Of a stretch of DNA of 64,000 nt, positions 9,047-17,293 are shown in pieces (position 1 is the first letter of the stretch; the number at the start of each line of letters is the position of its first letter). The notes beneath the pieces were generated by a model, which saw nothing but the letters and a program-made list of their open reading frames with translations, made no database searches and was not told the origin of the DNA. The stretch is taken from positions 17,048 through 81,047 of the forward strand of contig JAFMIU010000008.1 of the NCBI GenBank assembly GCA_017853835.1. Reading direction: 5' to 3'. The DNA is from Pirellulales bacterium (GTDB taxonomy: Bacteria; Planctomycetota; Planctomycetia; Pirellulales; UBA1268). A program made the translations under genes and the position numbers.

Positions 9047-9847
9047 ATGGCAGCTGTACTCGTTGGCCCTGCTCGGCGACTCCTGGCGATCCTCTGGATC
9101 TCGGCCGTCGTGGCGGTGCTTGGAGGCGCGGGGCTGGCAGTGGCGATCGCTGGCGAGCCGTTGCCGATCGACACCGCCGTTGATCGCTCGGCGGTCGTTC
9201 CTCCTGCCGCAACCCACCATCGTGGGCGCGAGATCGCTCAAACGATGCATTTTTCAGGAGCCCCGTGGCTCGTCCGGGAGAGCCGCCAGCGGGAGGAGGA
9301 CTGCCGATTGATGCTGGATGCCCTCGCCGTGAAACCGGGCCAGACAATCTGCGACATGGGCTGCGGCAATGGCTTCTACACACTGGAACTGGCACGTCGC
9401 GTCGGCCCACAGGGCCTCGTCTACGCCGTCGACATCCAGCCGGAAATGCTGCGGATGCTGGCGGAGCAAGCCGGTGCCGAGGGGCTCACCAACATTCGGC
9501 TCGTCCTCGGCACCCCGATCGACCCACGGCTCCCACCCGGGGCCATCGATCTGTGCCTGTGTGTCGACGTCTACCACGAGTTCTCGCACCCCGAGATCAT
9601 GCTCGACCGCATCCGAAGCAGCCTGGCCCCGGGCGGCCGCCTGGCCCTCGTGGAGTTCCGCGGGGAGGATCCTGCGGTGCCCATCAAGCCCCTTCACAAG
9701 ATGACCCGCGAGCAGATCGATCGGGAACTCGTCCCGGCTGGATTTCGGTCGGTCGAGTCGTTCGACCGGCTCCCCTGGCAGCATCTCGTCTTTCTGGAGT
9801 CTGATGCCCCCCCCGCGCCTTCGGCGCAACCCTCACAATCTCCCTAA
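9047..9847 (+). CDS. Membrane-anchored or exported class I SAM methyltransferase
   Basis: A 266-residue protein. Residues 10-35 form one strongly hydrophobic segment after an Arg pair, ending AVAIAGEP, which reads as a signal peptide or anchor. The rest is a class I methyltransferase: motif I DMGCGNGFYTLELA near residue 103, the acidic end of strand 2 (VYAVDIQPEML), and a motif IV-like stretch CLCVDVYHEFSHP. The same fold with the YHEFSHP-type motif occurs in planctomycete methyltransferases of unknown target. SAM is cytosolic, so the enzyme is expected to face the cytoplasm from a membrane anchor; true export would be odd. It starts 27 bp after lpxI and probably belongs to that transcript. 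Pro/Ala-rich tail. Substrate unknown. Confidence 0.8.
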   Translation: MAAVLVGPARRLLAILWISAVVAVLGGAGLAVAIAGEPLPIDTAVDRSAVVPPAATHHRGREIAQTMHFSGAPWLVRESRQREEDCRLMLDALAVKPGQTICDMGCGNGFYTLELARRVGPQGLVYAVDIQPEMLRMLAEQAGAEGLTNIRLVLGTPIDPRLPPGAIDLCLCVDVYHEFSHPEIMLDRIRSSLAPGGRLALVEFRGEDPAVPIKPLHKMTREQIDRELVPAGFRSVESFDRLPWQHLVFLESDAPPAPSAQPSQSP

Positions 9848-9888
9848 AAAACCCTTATGTGAGGCAATCGATTTTTCCCCCCGCCGTG

Positions 9889-9917
9889 TTGCATTCCTTC
9901 CGTGGCACGGGGATACT
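9889..9917 (+). promoter_or_regulatory. Possible sigma-70-type promoter of the sigma-54 activator gene
   Basis: TTGCAT (9889-9894) and GATACT (9912-9917) are 17 bp apart, the ideal spacing, though each box matches consensus only moderately. The perfect palindrome GTACGTAC lies at 9922-9929, about where transcription would begin, and could be an operator. The gap before the activator gene is 128 bp, enough for a promoter. Sequence inference only. Confidence 0.35.
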
Positions 9918-9975
9918 TACGGTACGTACGGGCGACCGCCTTGGAGGCTTCGCCGACCAGCGCTCCTGAGTGACC

Positions 9976-11055
9976 ATGGCCATTCGCCCGTCCAGCTTTG
10001 CCTCGGCCGACAGCGCCGTCCGCGATCCTCGCGGCGGATCGCTCGACCCGGTCGTCGTCGATGTACCGGAGGCGCCCCAGGTTCCACCGGCTCAGGGCGG
10101 GAGCAACTGGGTGCTTGGCCAGAGCCCGTCGATGCGCCGCATCGCCAAATCGATCGAACGGGCTGCCGAGGTCGAATGCACCGTCTTGATCTACGGCGAG
10201 ACCGGCACCGGCAAGGAACTCTGGGCCCGGCTTCTCCACCGCAGCGGCCCGCGTTCCAATCGCGCCTTCATTCCCGTCAACTGTGCCGCGCTCACGCCGT
10301 CGCTGGCTGAGAGCCAACTCTTCGGCCATGAGAAGGGTGCCTTCACGGGTGCCAACGGCCGCTCGCTGGGCATCTTCCGGGCAGCGGAAGGGGGCGTGGT
10401 GTTTCTCGACGAGATCGGCGAGATGCCGATGGAACTCCAGGCCAAGCTTCTCCGCGTGCTCCAGCAGCGCGAGGTGCTCTCCGTGGGCGCCACGGAGCCG
10501 GTGCCGATCGATGTGCAGTTCGTCGCCGCCACGAACCGTGATCTCGAAAAAGAGGTCGAGAAGGGCACGTTCCGCGAAGACCTCTACTACCGCCTCAACA
10601 TGATCGAACTTCGCGTGCCGCCCCTTCGGGAGCGGGCCGAAGACATCCCGTCGTACATGGACTTTTTCGCGGAGCGATTCGCGGAACGGTATCGGCTCCC
10701 CAAGTGGATTCCGTCGGCCGACGCCCTGACGGAGTTCTGTTCGTTCCATTGGCCGGGCAACGTGCGCCAACTCGAGCATGTGATCGAGCAGGCCTATGTG
10801 CTTCAGATCGAGCCGCGAGTGCCCGTTCGGAAAGACGGCGAATCGTCATCCCCGAGCGCACCGGGTCGGCTTCCCTGCCTCGATCTGGCCAAACTCCGTG
10901 AGCAGGCCATCCGCGAGGCCCTCCAGGTTACCCGAGGCCACAAGGCCAACGCCGCCAAACTCCTGGGCGTGCACGCCAACACGATGACCCGCCTGCTCAA
11001 GGAAATCGAAGGCGATTCCGAGGCGACGCCCGACGACGACTCAGCGGCATCGTGA
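9976..11055 (+). CDS. Sigma-54-dependent enhancer-binding transcriptional activator
   Basis: A 359-residue bacterial enhancer-binding protein. The central AAA+ domain (about residues 45-275) has Walker A GETGTGKE (74-81), the sigma-54-contacting loop GAFTGA (121-126), and Walker B VFLDEIGEM (142-150). A Fis-type helix-turn-helix ends the protein (ALQVTRGHKANAAKLLGVH). The N-terminal part is only about 45 residues, Pro-rich, with no receiver, GAF or PAS domain, so no phosphorylation input is visible and control may be by expression level or a partner. A GTG six bases upstream is an alternative start. Two sigma-54-type promoters occur in this window before PEP-CTERM genes, so this protein is one candidate activator for them; that link is inference. 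Confidence 0.93.
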   Translation: MAIRPSSFASADSAVRDPRGGSLDPVVVDVPEAPQVPPAQGGSNWVLGQSPSMRRIAKSIERAAEVECTVLIYGETGTGKELWARLLHRSGPRSNRAFIPVNCAALTPSLAESQLFGHEKGAFTGANGRSLGIFRAAEGGVVFLDEIGEMPMELQAKLLRVLQQREVLSVGATEPVPIDVQFVAATNRDLEKEVEKGTFREDLYYRLNMIELRVPPLRERAEDIPSYMDFFAERFAERYRLPKWIPSADALTEFCSFHWPGNVRQLEHVIEQAYVLQIEPRVPVRKDGESSSPSAPGRLPCLDLAKLREQAIREALQVTRGHKANAAKLLGVHANTMTRLLKEIEGDSEATPDDDSAAS

Positions 11056-11215
11056 TCGTCCGGTTCGAGGCAGGTCGTAGCTTGCTCCCAAGCCCAACGA
11101 CGTAAGCCGTGGACCACGCCGGCCATTCCCCTTGGGATCGGTGGGGCAAACCGCCTGCGTAGTCAAGCATTCGGACCCAACAATCCCTCGTGATGTATCA
11201 CGGCGCGGCCAGGTT

Positions 11216-12232
11216 TCATGGCCGTGGGCCTGGAACGGACGGGGCCTCCGGTGGCACGGCCTGTGTTGGCCCAGGCGGTACCGTTGCCGGCGGGGGGGCG
11301 GTGCCCGTGGCGGCAGGGGCGGCCGTGCCCGTGGCGGCAGCGGTGGTGGTGCCCGTGGCAACAGGCGTGGCGGTGCCTGTGGCGACGGGAGCGTTTGGTG
11401 CCACCGGGGGCGGTGGAGTGGGCGGCTTGGGTGGCGCCGGCTGAGGCTTCTTCTCCGGTGGCCGTTTGCGGTCGCCTCGGGTGAGGGTCGATGTCCACGC
11501 ACCCACCACGTATTTTTCGTACATCCCCACGCGACGCATGCCATCCCGATCGAGGTCGGTGTAGTAGAGGTCGTTGGTGAAGGCGCCGTTGCCATCGAGA
11601 TCACAGTAGCGGTCGGCATCCGTCGGCTTTCCGTCGCCATCCATGTCGAGCCATGGCTCGCTCGCGAGACCCGCTGCCAGGTTCGACGGCCGGCTCGGCG
11701 GCTCGCCGTCGATCGGAAGCGACCGCCCTTCCTCCCGCTCCCCGGCGAAAAGCCCGCCAACGTGAAGTGCCATCCCGCCCGCATCGATCCACATCCGATC
11801 CCCGAGCGGCTTGAGCCCGGAAAGGAAGGGCACCATCGAGAGGGTCACCAAGGCTCCACCGGCGGCGAGGAGGCCACCCAGCCCACCTGCAGCCACCCCG
11901 CCGATCCGATCAGCCATCACCACCGCGCCTTCCGGCTGATCGACCTCATCCTCGTCGGCTTCGTCACGATGCAGGACGCGACGCACGATGGCGAGCCCGC
12001 CCCAGAGGACGCCTGCATAGGCGATCAGGATCACCCAGGCCTGCGGCACGATCTGGCCGGTCACCATCTCCTCGCCAGCCTCGAACAGTTCCGTGAGCGG
12101 CTCGAGCAGCATGGTCGCCAGGGCGAGAAACACCACGACTTCCAGAAGGGCGACCACCGACCGGCGCAGCCCCCATTGGAACCCGACGAAACCGCCCCCC
12201 AGCACCGCCGCAATCACGATCAGGTCGTACAT
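11216..12232 (-). CDS. CvpA-like membrane protein with Ca-loop repeats and Pro/Ala/Thr tail
   Basis: A 338-residue protein. The first 170 residues hold about four TM helices with a CvpA-like pattern (DLIVIAAVLGGGFVGFQWGLRRSVV). A soluble part follows with three acidic loops in a row: DMDGDGK, DLDGNGA and DLDRDGM, resembling dockerin or EF-hand calcium loops. The last 90 residues are Pro-rich and include imperfect repeats of the type PVATGT. The start was set at the ATG at 12232 (MYDLIV), because the longer open frame upstream overlaps the end of the ATPase gene and has no membrane-protein character. It starts 24 bp after the stop of the GspE-type ATPase, so the two are likely one operon. Specific function unknown. 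Confidence 0.75.
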   Translation of the reverse strand: MYDLIVIAAVLGGGFVGFQWGLRRSVVALLEVVVFLALATMLLEPLTELFEAGEEMVTGQIVPQAWVILIAYAGVLWGGLAIVRRVLHRDEADEDEVDQPEGAVVMADRIGGVAAGGLGGLLAAGGALVTLSMVPFLSGLKPLGDRMWIDAGGMALHVGGLFAGEREEGRSLPIDGEPPSRPSNLAAGLASEPWLDMDGDGKPTDADRYCDLDGNGAFTNDLYYTDLDRDGMRRVGMYEKYVVGAWTSTLTRGDRKRPPEKKPQPAPPKPPTPPPPVAPNAPVATGTATPVATGTTTAAATGTAAPAATGTAPPPATVPPGPTQAVPPEAPSVPGPRP

Positions 12233-12255
12233 GTCGATTGCCTCTCGGGACCGCG

Positions 12256-14100
12256 TCAGCCGGTCACCCGCAGAACCTCGTTCACGGTGGTGTCGCCATG
12301 CACCACCTTCGCCAGGCCGTCGATCTGCAGCGTGAGTGTGCCGTTGAGCACGGCGGCCGCCTTGATGTCGCGGGCAACGGGCTTCACGGTGATGAGCTTT
12401 CGGATCTGGTCGTTCATCACGAGCAACTCGTGAATGGGCACCACTCCGTCGAAGCCGGTATGCCCGCACTTCTCGCAGCCCTTTTCCGTATACACGTGCT
12501 TCACGGCACCGGGCTTGAGGTGAAACTTCTTCATCAGCGCCTCGGGCGGATCGATGGCCACCTTGCATGCCGCACAGAGTCGACGGGCGACCCGCTGGGC
12601 CAGCACGCCCGTCACCGCTGTTTGCACGAGCATCGGTTCAATCCCGCTTTCGACAAGCCCCAGGAGGGCGCCTGCGGTGTCCTTGCCCTCCGCCGCCGCC
12701 AGCACGAAATGCCCCGTCAGCGCGGCCTGCATCGCAGCCTCACAGGCCCGACGATCGCCGAGTGGATCGACCATGACAACGTCGGGGTCCTTGCGGAGCG
12801 CCATCGGAAGAACGCTGGCGATGGAGGCACCGCCGGCGGTGTCCACCTCGATCTGCGTCACGTCGTCGATCACGTCACCCACGGGTGCCTCGACCGTCAT
12901 GATTTTGCGTTTCCGGGCGTCCATGTCGCGCACCAGGGCATAGAGCGTCGTGGTTCGACCTGAACCGGGCGGGCCGACCACCAGCAGCAGTCCGTAGGGC
13001 TTCGCAACCGCCTCGCGAACCTGTGCCAGCAGCTTCTGGCGGAATCCGAGCTGATCAAGCCCGGGTCGCTCGGTGGCGGCGGCGGTTTTTCTGAGGTGAA
13101 GCACGACCCGCTCGGTCGCCCCGCTCCCCATCGACTCGACATCGACCTGATGACGGATGCTTCGAAAAAGGATGCCGAAGCGTCCCTTTCTCGACGTCGC
13201 GCCGTCGTCTTTTGGCACGTCGGCCAACACACGGATCGCGGCGAACATCTTGGCGCTGTCGCCGGTCACGATGCGATCCGTGACCTTTTCGGTGCCTCGG
13301 GCCGTCACCCGAACCTCGTGCACCGTATCGTGCGGCTCAAACGTCACATCCGAGGCGTTGCTCCGAATCATGCCCTGCAGAATCTGCTGCAGCTTGAGCA
13401 CATGAGCCGGCACGCGTCCCGTCGGCTTGCCGCCAACGGGCAGCGTCATCACGGCGGTTCCGTCTTTTTTCAAGAGCGTGAACACGTCAGCCGTGGTTTC
13501 GGAAGCCCCCTTCCCCTTGCCACGTCCGGCAGGGGCCAGCCGTTGCCGCACCGTCGCGATCAATGCGCCCCACTGCTCCGCCAGGCTCATGCTGCTGGAC
13601 GAAGCCTCGCCGACCGTCCAAGGGGCCACATGGGGCTTCAGCTCGGCGATGAGATTCTTGATGCCTCCACGGGCGAGGATCCTCCGCCCGTCGGGAAGCC
13701 CACGGTCACGTTGCCGGATGAACATGGCCGTCGCGAGGGCGAGGCAGCCGGCAACGGCCGGGACGGCCACGGGGCCCACGACAACGACGCCCAGTACCAT
13801 CGCCAGGCCGATCGCCCCAAATGCGATGTTCCAGCGGGCTGCGGCATCGACACCGAGCACCCCGCCGGTTCGGCGGGCCCAGCCCGACACAACGATGCTC
13901 GCCACCATGGCGAGGCACCAGGCAGCCGTCAGCCCCAGGGCTGTCCAGGGCACGGCCTGAAACGATGGCACCTCGAGCATGCCACCAGGCAGCGAAAGAA
14001 CGCTCGAAAACATGATCATGGGGTTGGAACCGGTCACCACCGTGCATCGATGAATCGTGTCGGCTGCAGCCGATCGTCCTTCCGAAAGGGACTTGAGCAT
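12256..14100 (-). CDS. GspE/PilB-type secretion ATPase with N-terminal membrane segments
   Basis: A 614-residue ATPase of the type II secretion/type IV pilus assembly family. About residues 45-125 contain two hydrophobic stretches predicted to cross the membrane, which ordinary GspE proteins lack. The C-terminal half is a normal GspE core: N-terminal subdomain SNASDVTFEPHDTVHEVR, Walker A GPPGSGRTTT, the Asp-box region DDVTQIEVDTA, Walker B-like PDVVMVDPLG, and a zinc-type pair CAAC...CEKC. The Walker B segment has VDPLGD where family members usually carry a Glu-containing DExRD, so activity may be altered. The ATG at 14100 is preferred over a TTG four codons upstream. It is divergent from a DUF1559 prepilin-like gene and followed by the CvpA-like gene. 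Confidence 0.85.
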   Translation of the reverse strand: MLKSLSEGRSAAADTIHRCTVVTGSNPMIMFSSVLSLPGGMLEVPSFQAVPWTALGLTAAWCLAMVASIVVSGWARRTGGVLGVDAAARWNIAFGAIGLAMVLGVVVVGPVAVPAVAGCLALATAMFIRQRDRGLPDGRRILARGGIKNLIAELKPHVAPWTVGEASSSSMSLAEQWGALIATVRQRLAPAGRGKGKGASETTADVFTLLKKDGTAVMTLPVGGKPTGRVPAHVLKLQQILQGMIRSNASDVTFEPHDTVHEVRVTARGTEKVTDRIVTGDSAKMFAAIRVLADVPKDDGATSRKGRFGILFRSIRHQVDVESMGSGATERVVLHLRKTAAATERPGLDQLGFRQKLLAQVREAVAKPYGLLLVVGPPGSGRTTTLYALVRDMDARKRKIMTVEAPVGDVIDDVTQIEVDTAGGASIASVLPMALRKDPDVVMVDPLGDRRACEAAMQAALTGHFVLAAAEGKDTAGALLGLVESGIEPMLVQTAVTGVLAQRVARRLCAACKVAIDPPEALMKKFHLKPGAVKHVYTEKGCEKCGHTGFDGVVPIHELLVMNDQIRKLITVKPVARDIKAAAVLNGTLTLQIDGLAKVVHGDTTVNEVLRVTG

Positions 14101-14199
14101 ACCGCCCCGCAAGGCAGTTACGCATGTGGAGCATACCGGATGAGGAATTTGTGGGTTATTATGGAATTCGGCATCTGGGCCACCTGAAAGGCGATGGCG

Positions 14200-15366
14200 A
14201 TGGCGAAGACTAACAACTGCCGAACTATTGCTTTACTCCGGCCATCACATCGACGAGGTTTTACTTACGTCGAAATGATGGTGACATGCGGACTCATTTT
14301 AATCCTAATGGGTATTCTCGTTCCCGCCCTTGGCGTTGCACGCGAATCGGCTCGACGAACAGCCTGCCTCAACAACCTCGCCGGCCTGGCAAAAGGCTTT
14401 GTCTCCTACGATGCCGCCCGAGGTGAGCTACCGGGCTGGCGGAATCGTCAAGACCTCTACACCTCAACGATGTGTGCCACCGACAAGACGAAAGCCTGCG
14501 TTTCATGGGCGGTGAGCATCATGCCCTTTCTTGGCGAGAAGGAAATCTTCAACTGGTACGAGGGCTACACCGGCGGGGCTGGTGTCGACAACGTGATCGC
14601 GAAGCGCGTGGGGCGGTATGTCTGCCCGAGCTTGGCTGGACAACTCAAGGATCGCAATCCTGCTGCCATCGCCTATGCGGTGAACGCCGGGACGGCGGCA
14701 AGCGTGCTCAAGGATGGCGTTCGGCAATACCGTGGCGACGGCGCCATCGTCGACACCGTCGGAAACGCCTCGGGAGCCACGTGGTACATCTCCACCACGC
14801 AACAGTACCAGCCCAGTCGCTACTCGATCGAGGCGATCGGCGCCGCCGACGGCGAGAGTTGCACCGCCCTCCTCGCCGAGCGATCGGCATCGTGGGCATC
14901 CACTACTACGAAATGGTCGGACAACCCCGTACCGACTCCCGCCAACGGGCTCTCCCAAGCCACTGCCCACACCTTCCTTCAGCCGGTGATGAACAAAACG
15001 GTGGCAACCGTCACCAGCGCCGCCGTCCCACCCAACACGTATCCGACCGAATACCCGCTCATCCGACAGACGAAGGCCAACGCCTGGATGTGGCTGGCCA
15101 CCGACGTGGGGATGCGTTACCCGTCATCCTGTCACAGCAGCGGCTACCAGATGGCCTTCTGCGATGGACACACCCAGATCATCTCCGGGGCGATCGACCC
15201 GTGGGTCTACAGCCAGTTGCTCTCGAGCAATCAGGCCGAGCGATCGCCACAGGTGCAGTCGATGGAACGGTATCTCCTCAATGGTGCTGCGGTGCACTAC
15301 ATCCTCGACGACCGCGATGTGGATGAGCCGGCAGGCCAGATCAAGTTCATCGATGCAGTGAAGTGA
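14200..15366 (+). CDS. DUF1559-like prepilin-type protein
   Basis: A 388-residue protein with a prepilin leader (HRRGFTYVEMMVTCGLILIL), the Glu at +5, then a DUF1559-like body. The usual H-x9-DG signature appears as HSSGYQMAFCDGHTQ. The ATG at 14200 is chosen over an in-frame ATG at 14194 because GAAAGG is better spaced from it. The first 100 bases are noticeably richer in A+T than the surroundings and use codons rare in this window (TTA, ACT, ATT). Cys pairs are spread through the body. The divergent partner is a GspE-type ATPase; only about 100 bp separate the starts, so co-regulation is plausible. The protein probably sits in the envelope after prepilin-peptidase cleavage. Confidence 0.8.
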   Translation: MAKTNNCRTIALLRPSHRRGFTYVEMMVTCGLILILMGILVPALGVARESARRTACLNNLAGLAKGFVSYDAARGELPGWRNRQDLYTSTMCATDKTKACVSWAVSIMPFLGEKEIFNWYEGYTGGAGVDNVIAKRVGRYVCPSLAGQLKDRNPAAIAYAVNAGTAASVLKDGVRQYRGDGAIVDTVGNASGATWYISTTQQYQPSRYSIEAIGAADGESCTALLAERSASWASTTTKWSDNPVPTPANGLSQATAHTFLQPVMNKTVATVTSAAVPPNTYPTEYPLIRQTKANAWMWLATDVGMRYPSSCHSSGYQMAFCDGHTQIISGAIDPWVYSQLLSSNQAERSPQVQSMERYLLNGAAVHYILDDRDVDEPAGQIKFIDAVK

Positions 15367-15392
15367 TCGCACGTCACGCCACCTCTCGTCGG

Positions 15393-17279
15393 TCAGCTTG
15401 GTGAGCCGTCGCCTTCCGACACCTCGTCGGTGTCCGACCCCTTCTCCTCCGGCGGCGCCGGAAATGCCCGCTCGGGATTGAGTTCGGCCGCAGACGCCTG
15501 CGCCCGAAGGAGGTCACCGATCCGTGGCCACGTCCGTTTCCGCAAGGCCTCCGGCGTCCACGACCAGATCCGTGCCCGCATCAGGATGGGCGTCGATTCC
15601 TGCCGCATCGCACTCTCATACGAGGCCGCCACGACCTCTGGAAAGGGGGGGAGTTCGGCCTCCTTGGCCACGTGGCGGCTTCCCTGCACGCTGACACCAT
15701 ACCGCCGGTCATACATCGTGAAGGCCAGACGCAGGAACCGATTGAACGTGTCGAGACGGCCCTTGGCCAGTCCGTCGAGCATCGCCCGCTGCACCATCGC
15801 GTCGAGAAACTGCCGCATGTTGGCCAGATCGATGTCCATCACCGCGGCGAGCCGCAGGGCCACGAAGCCCTCGAGACCCTCCGTATAAAGCGGCTGAGAA
15901 CCGCGGCCGCTGTCTTCGGCCAGCGTGACGAGCTTCCCATAGCAGTGGGCGGCCTGGGCCTCGTCGCCGTAGAGGTAGGCGAAGACGGTCGCCTGTTCGA
16001 GAAATGACTCGTAGCCGCCGAGCAGGTCGTTCACGTCGGCCCGGCCGAAGTCGGCGGCCGACAGGCCTTCCTGCGACTGGATCATCTGCACGGCCTCCTG
16101 CATGCCCCGCTCGTAGGCATCGATGAACCTGGGGTCGGGCAGGAGATCGAGCCGATCCGACAGCGGATCGAACTCGAGTCGGCCCGAACGCATCAGGTAT
16201 TGCAGATTCGCAAGCCTCGTCCGCACGACGGTCAGCTCATTGAACCGCTCCCGATGCGAACCTTCCCGTGACAGCGCGATGCCGCGCTCCGACCAATAAA
16301 TACCGTGGGCATGGGCATGCCCCCAATCGAGAGGACCGTAGGTCTCCATGAGCCGAAGCATGAACTCGGGCGACATCCCGTAGCGCTCGACGAGTGTTTG
16401 CTTCTGGAGACAGGGAACGATGACGTCGAACACGGCCCGTGACACCCGTTCGTCACCAAGAATGGCCGCGAGGAGGTCGGCGTTGGTGCCGGTTGGCAGT
16501 GCCCGCCCGGCCACCAGACGGGTGTCGAGCGAGGCGTCGTAGAGCACGGCATTGCCCAGCATCCGCAGAAACGCCTCGTTGGGTTCGGCCCCGTGCGCCG
16601 CCATCACGCCGAGCGCTGCGGCGGCATCTGGATGGCTCCGCAAGGCCCCGACACCATCGGCTGCATCGACGATCCGTCGAAAGCGGACGACGGCCTCGTC
16701 GGACGTCAGCCCTCCCGTCAGATCGCCGAGGAGCTCACGAAACTCCCGCACGAGCCGGGCCTTGTAGTAGGCATGCTCGCGATCGGTCCTGCCGCCGATC
16801 TTGTGAAAGTAGATCCAGCCGAGTTCATTCGGCAGGTTCGCATCGCGCGGATTCAAGGGAATCCCTTCGCGCCGCAACAGGTCGATCCCGCGGTTCACCC
16901 ATTCCCAGCGCTCCGACGGCTCCCTGGAACAGACCGAGACGTTGTAGGCGAGATTCCATGCCTGAAACGCCCACACCCTGGGAAAGCGTGGCTGGAGCGC
17001 CGTGATCCACCGGGCAAGCGTCTGTGCCTCGAAAAACTCGCCGCGATCCTGGAGGCCCTCGGCCCGCGCCCAGAGCACGTCGACAGCCAGGCCGCGAAAC
17101 GTGCCGGCGGCCGCCGTGGCAAGCGCCACGTGTGGCGGCATGCCTCGCGTGCCCTCCATCGACACGACCAGACCGAGATCCTGTCGCTGGCGGCCGATGG
17201 CCCGTGACACAAGGCCGGAGGCCGCCATGCAGGACACGAGCACCACCGCCGCGATGGCTTCGACCACTCGGTCTGACAT
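15393..17279 (-). CDS. Exported helical (TPR-like) protein of the SPFH-ABC operon
   Basis: A 628-residue protein I cannot assign to a named family. An N-terminal signal anchor (residues 5-25) is followed by a long, mainly helical body. Residues 50-115 show a regular helix-pair pattern (DVLWARAEGLQDRGEFFEA, then LQPRFPRVWAFQAWN), as in TPR-type repeats. A second set of helical repeats covers roughly 400-520. The tail is acidic. ATG start with GGAG 8 nt upstream. It is the last gene of the minus-strand operon, starting 14 bp after the permease stop, so it is probably a periplasmic part of that transport system. The convergent DUF1559 gene ends 26 bp from its stop codon. Confidence 0.7.
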   Translation of the reverse strand: MSDRVVEAIAAVVLVSCMAASGLVSRAIGRQRQDLGLVVSMEGTRGMPPHVALATAAAGTFRGLAVDVLWARAEGLQDRGEFFEAQTLARWITALQPRFPRVWAFQAWNLAYNVSVCSREPSERWEWVNRGIDLLRREGIPLNPRDANLPNELGWIYFHKIGGRTDREHAYYKARLVREFRELLGDLTGGLTSDEAVVRFRRIVDAADGVGALRSHPDAAAALGVMAAHGAEPNEAFLRMLGNAVLYDASLDTRLVAGRALPTGTNADLLAAILGDERVSRAVFDVIVPCLQKQTLVERYGMSPEFMLRLMETYGPLDWGHAHAHGIYWSERGIALSREGSHRERFNELTVVRTRLANLQYLMRSGRLEFDPLSDRLDLLPDPRFIDAYERGMQEAVQMIQSQEGLSAADFGRADVNDLLGGYESFLEQATVFAYLYGDEAQAAHCYGKLVTLAEDSGRGSQPLYTEGLEGFVALRLAAVMDIDLANMRQFLDAMVQRAMLDGLAKGRLDTFNRFLRLAFTMYDRRYGVSVQGSRHVAKEAELPPFPEVVAASYESAMRQESTPILMRARIWSWTPEALRKRTWPRIGDLLRAQASAAELNPERAFPAPPEEKGSDTDEVSEGDGSPS

Positions 17280-17293
17280 GCGTGCTGCTCCGA

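Noticed and set aside
9904..9919. TGGCACG upstream of the sigma-54 activator gene as a -24 box
   Set aside because: The -12 box would be TACTT, with no GC at the needed position; the same bases fit a sigma-70-type spacer better.
11188..11202. CGTGAT-GT-ATCACG hairpin between convergent genes as a terminator
   Set aside because: Six-bp stem with a two-base loop and no T run on either strand.
11276..11400. Repeated GTGGC-type DNA as a tandem repeat locus
   Set aside because: It is the Pro/Ala/Thr-rich tail of the CvpA-like protein; the repeats are imperfect and in frame with the gene.
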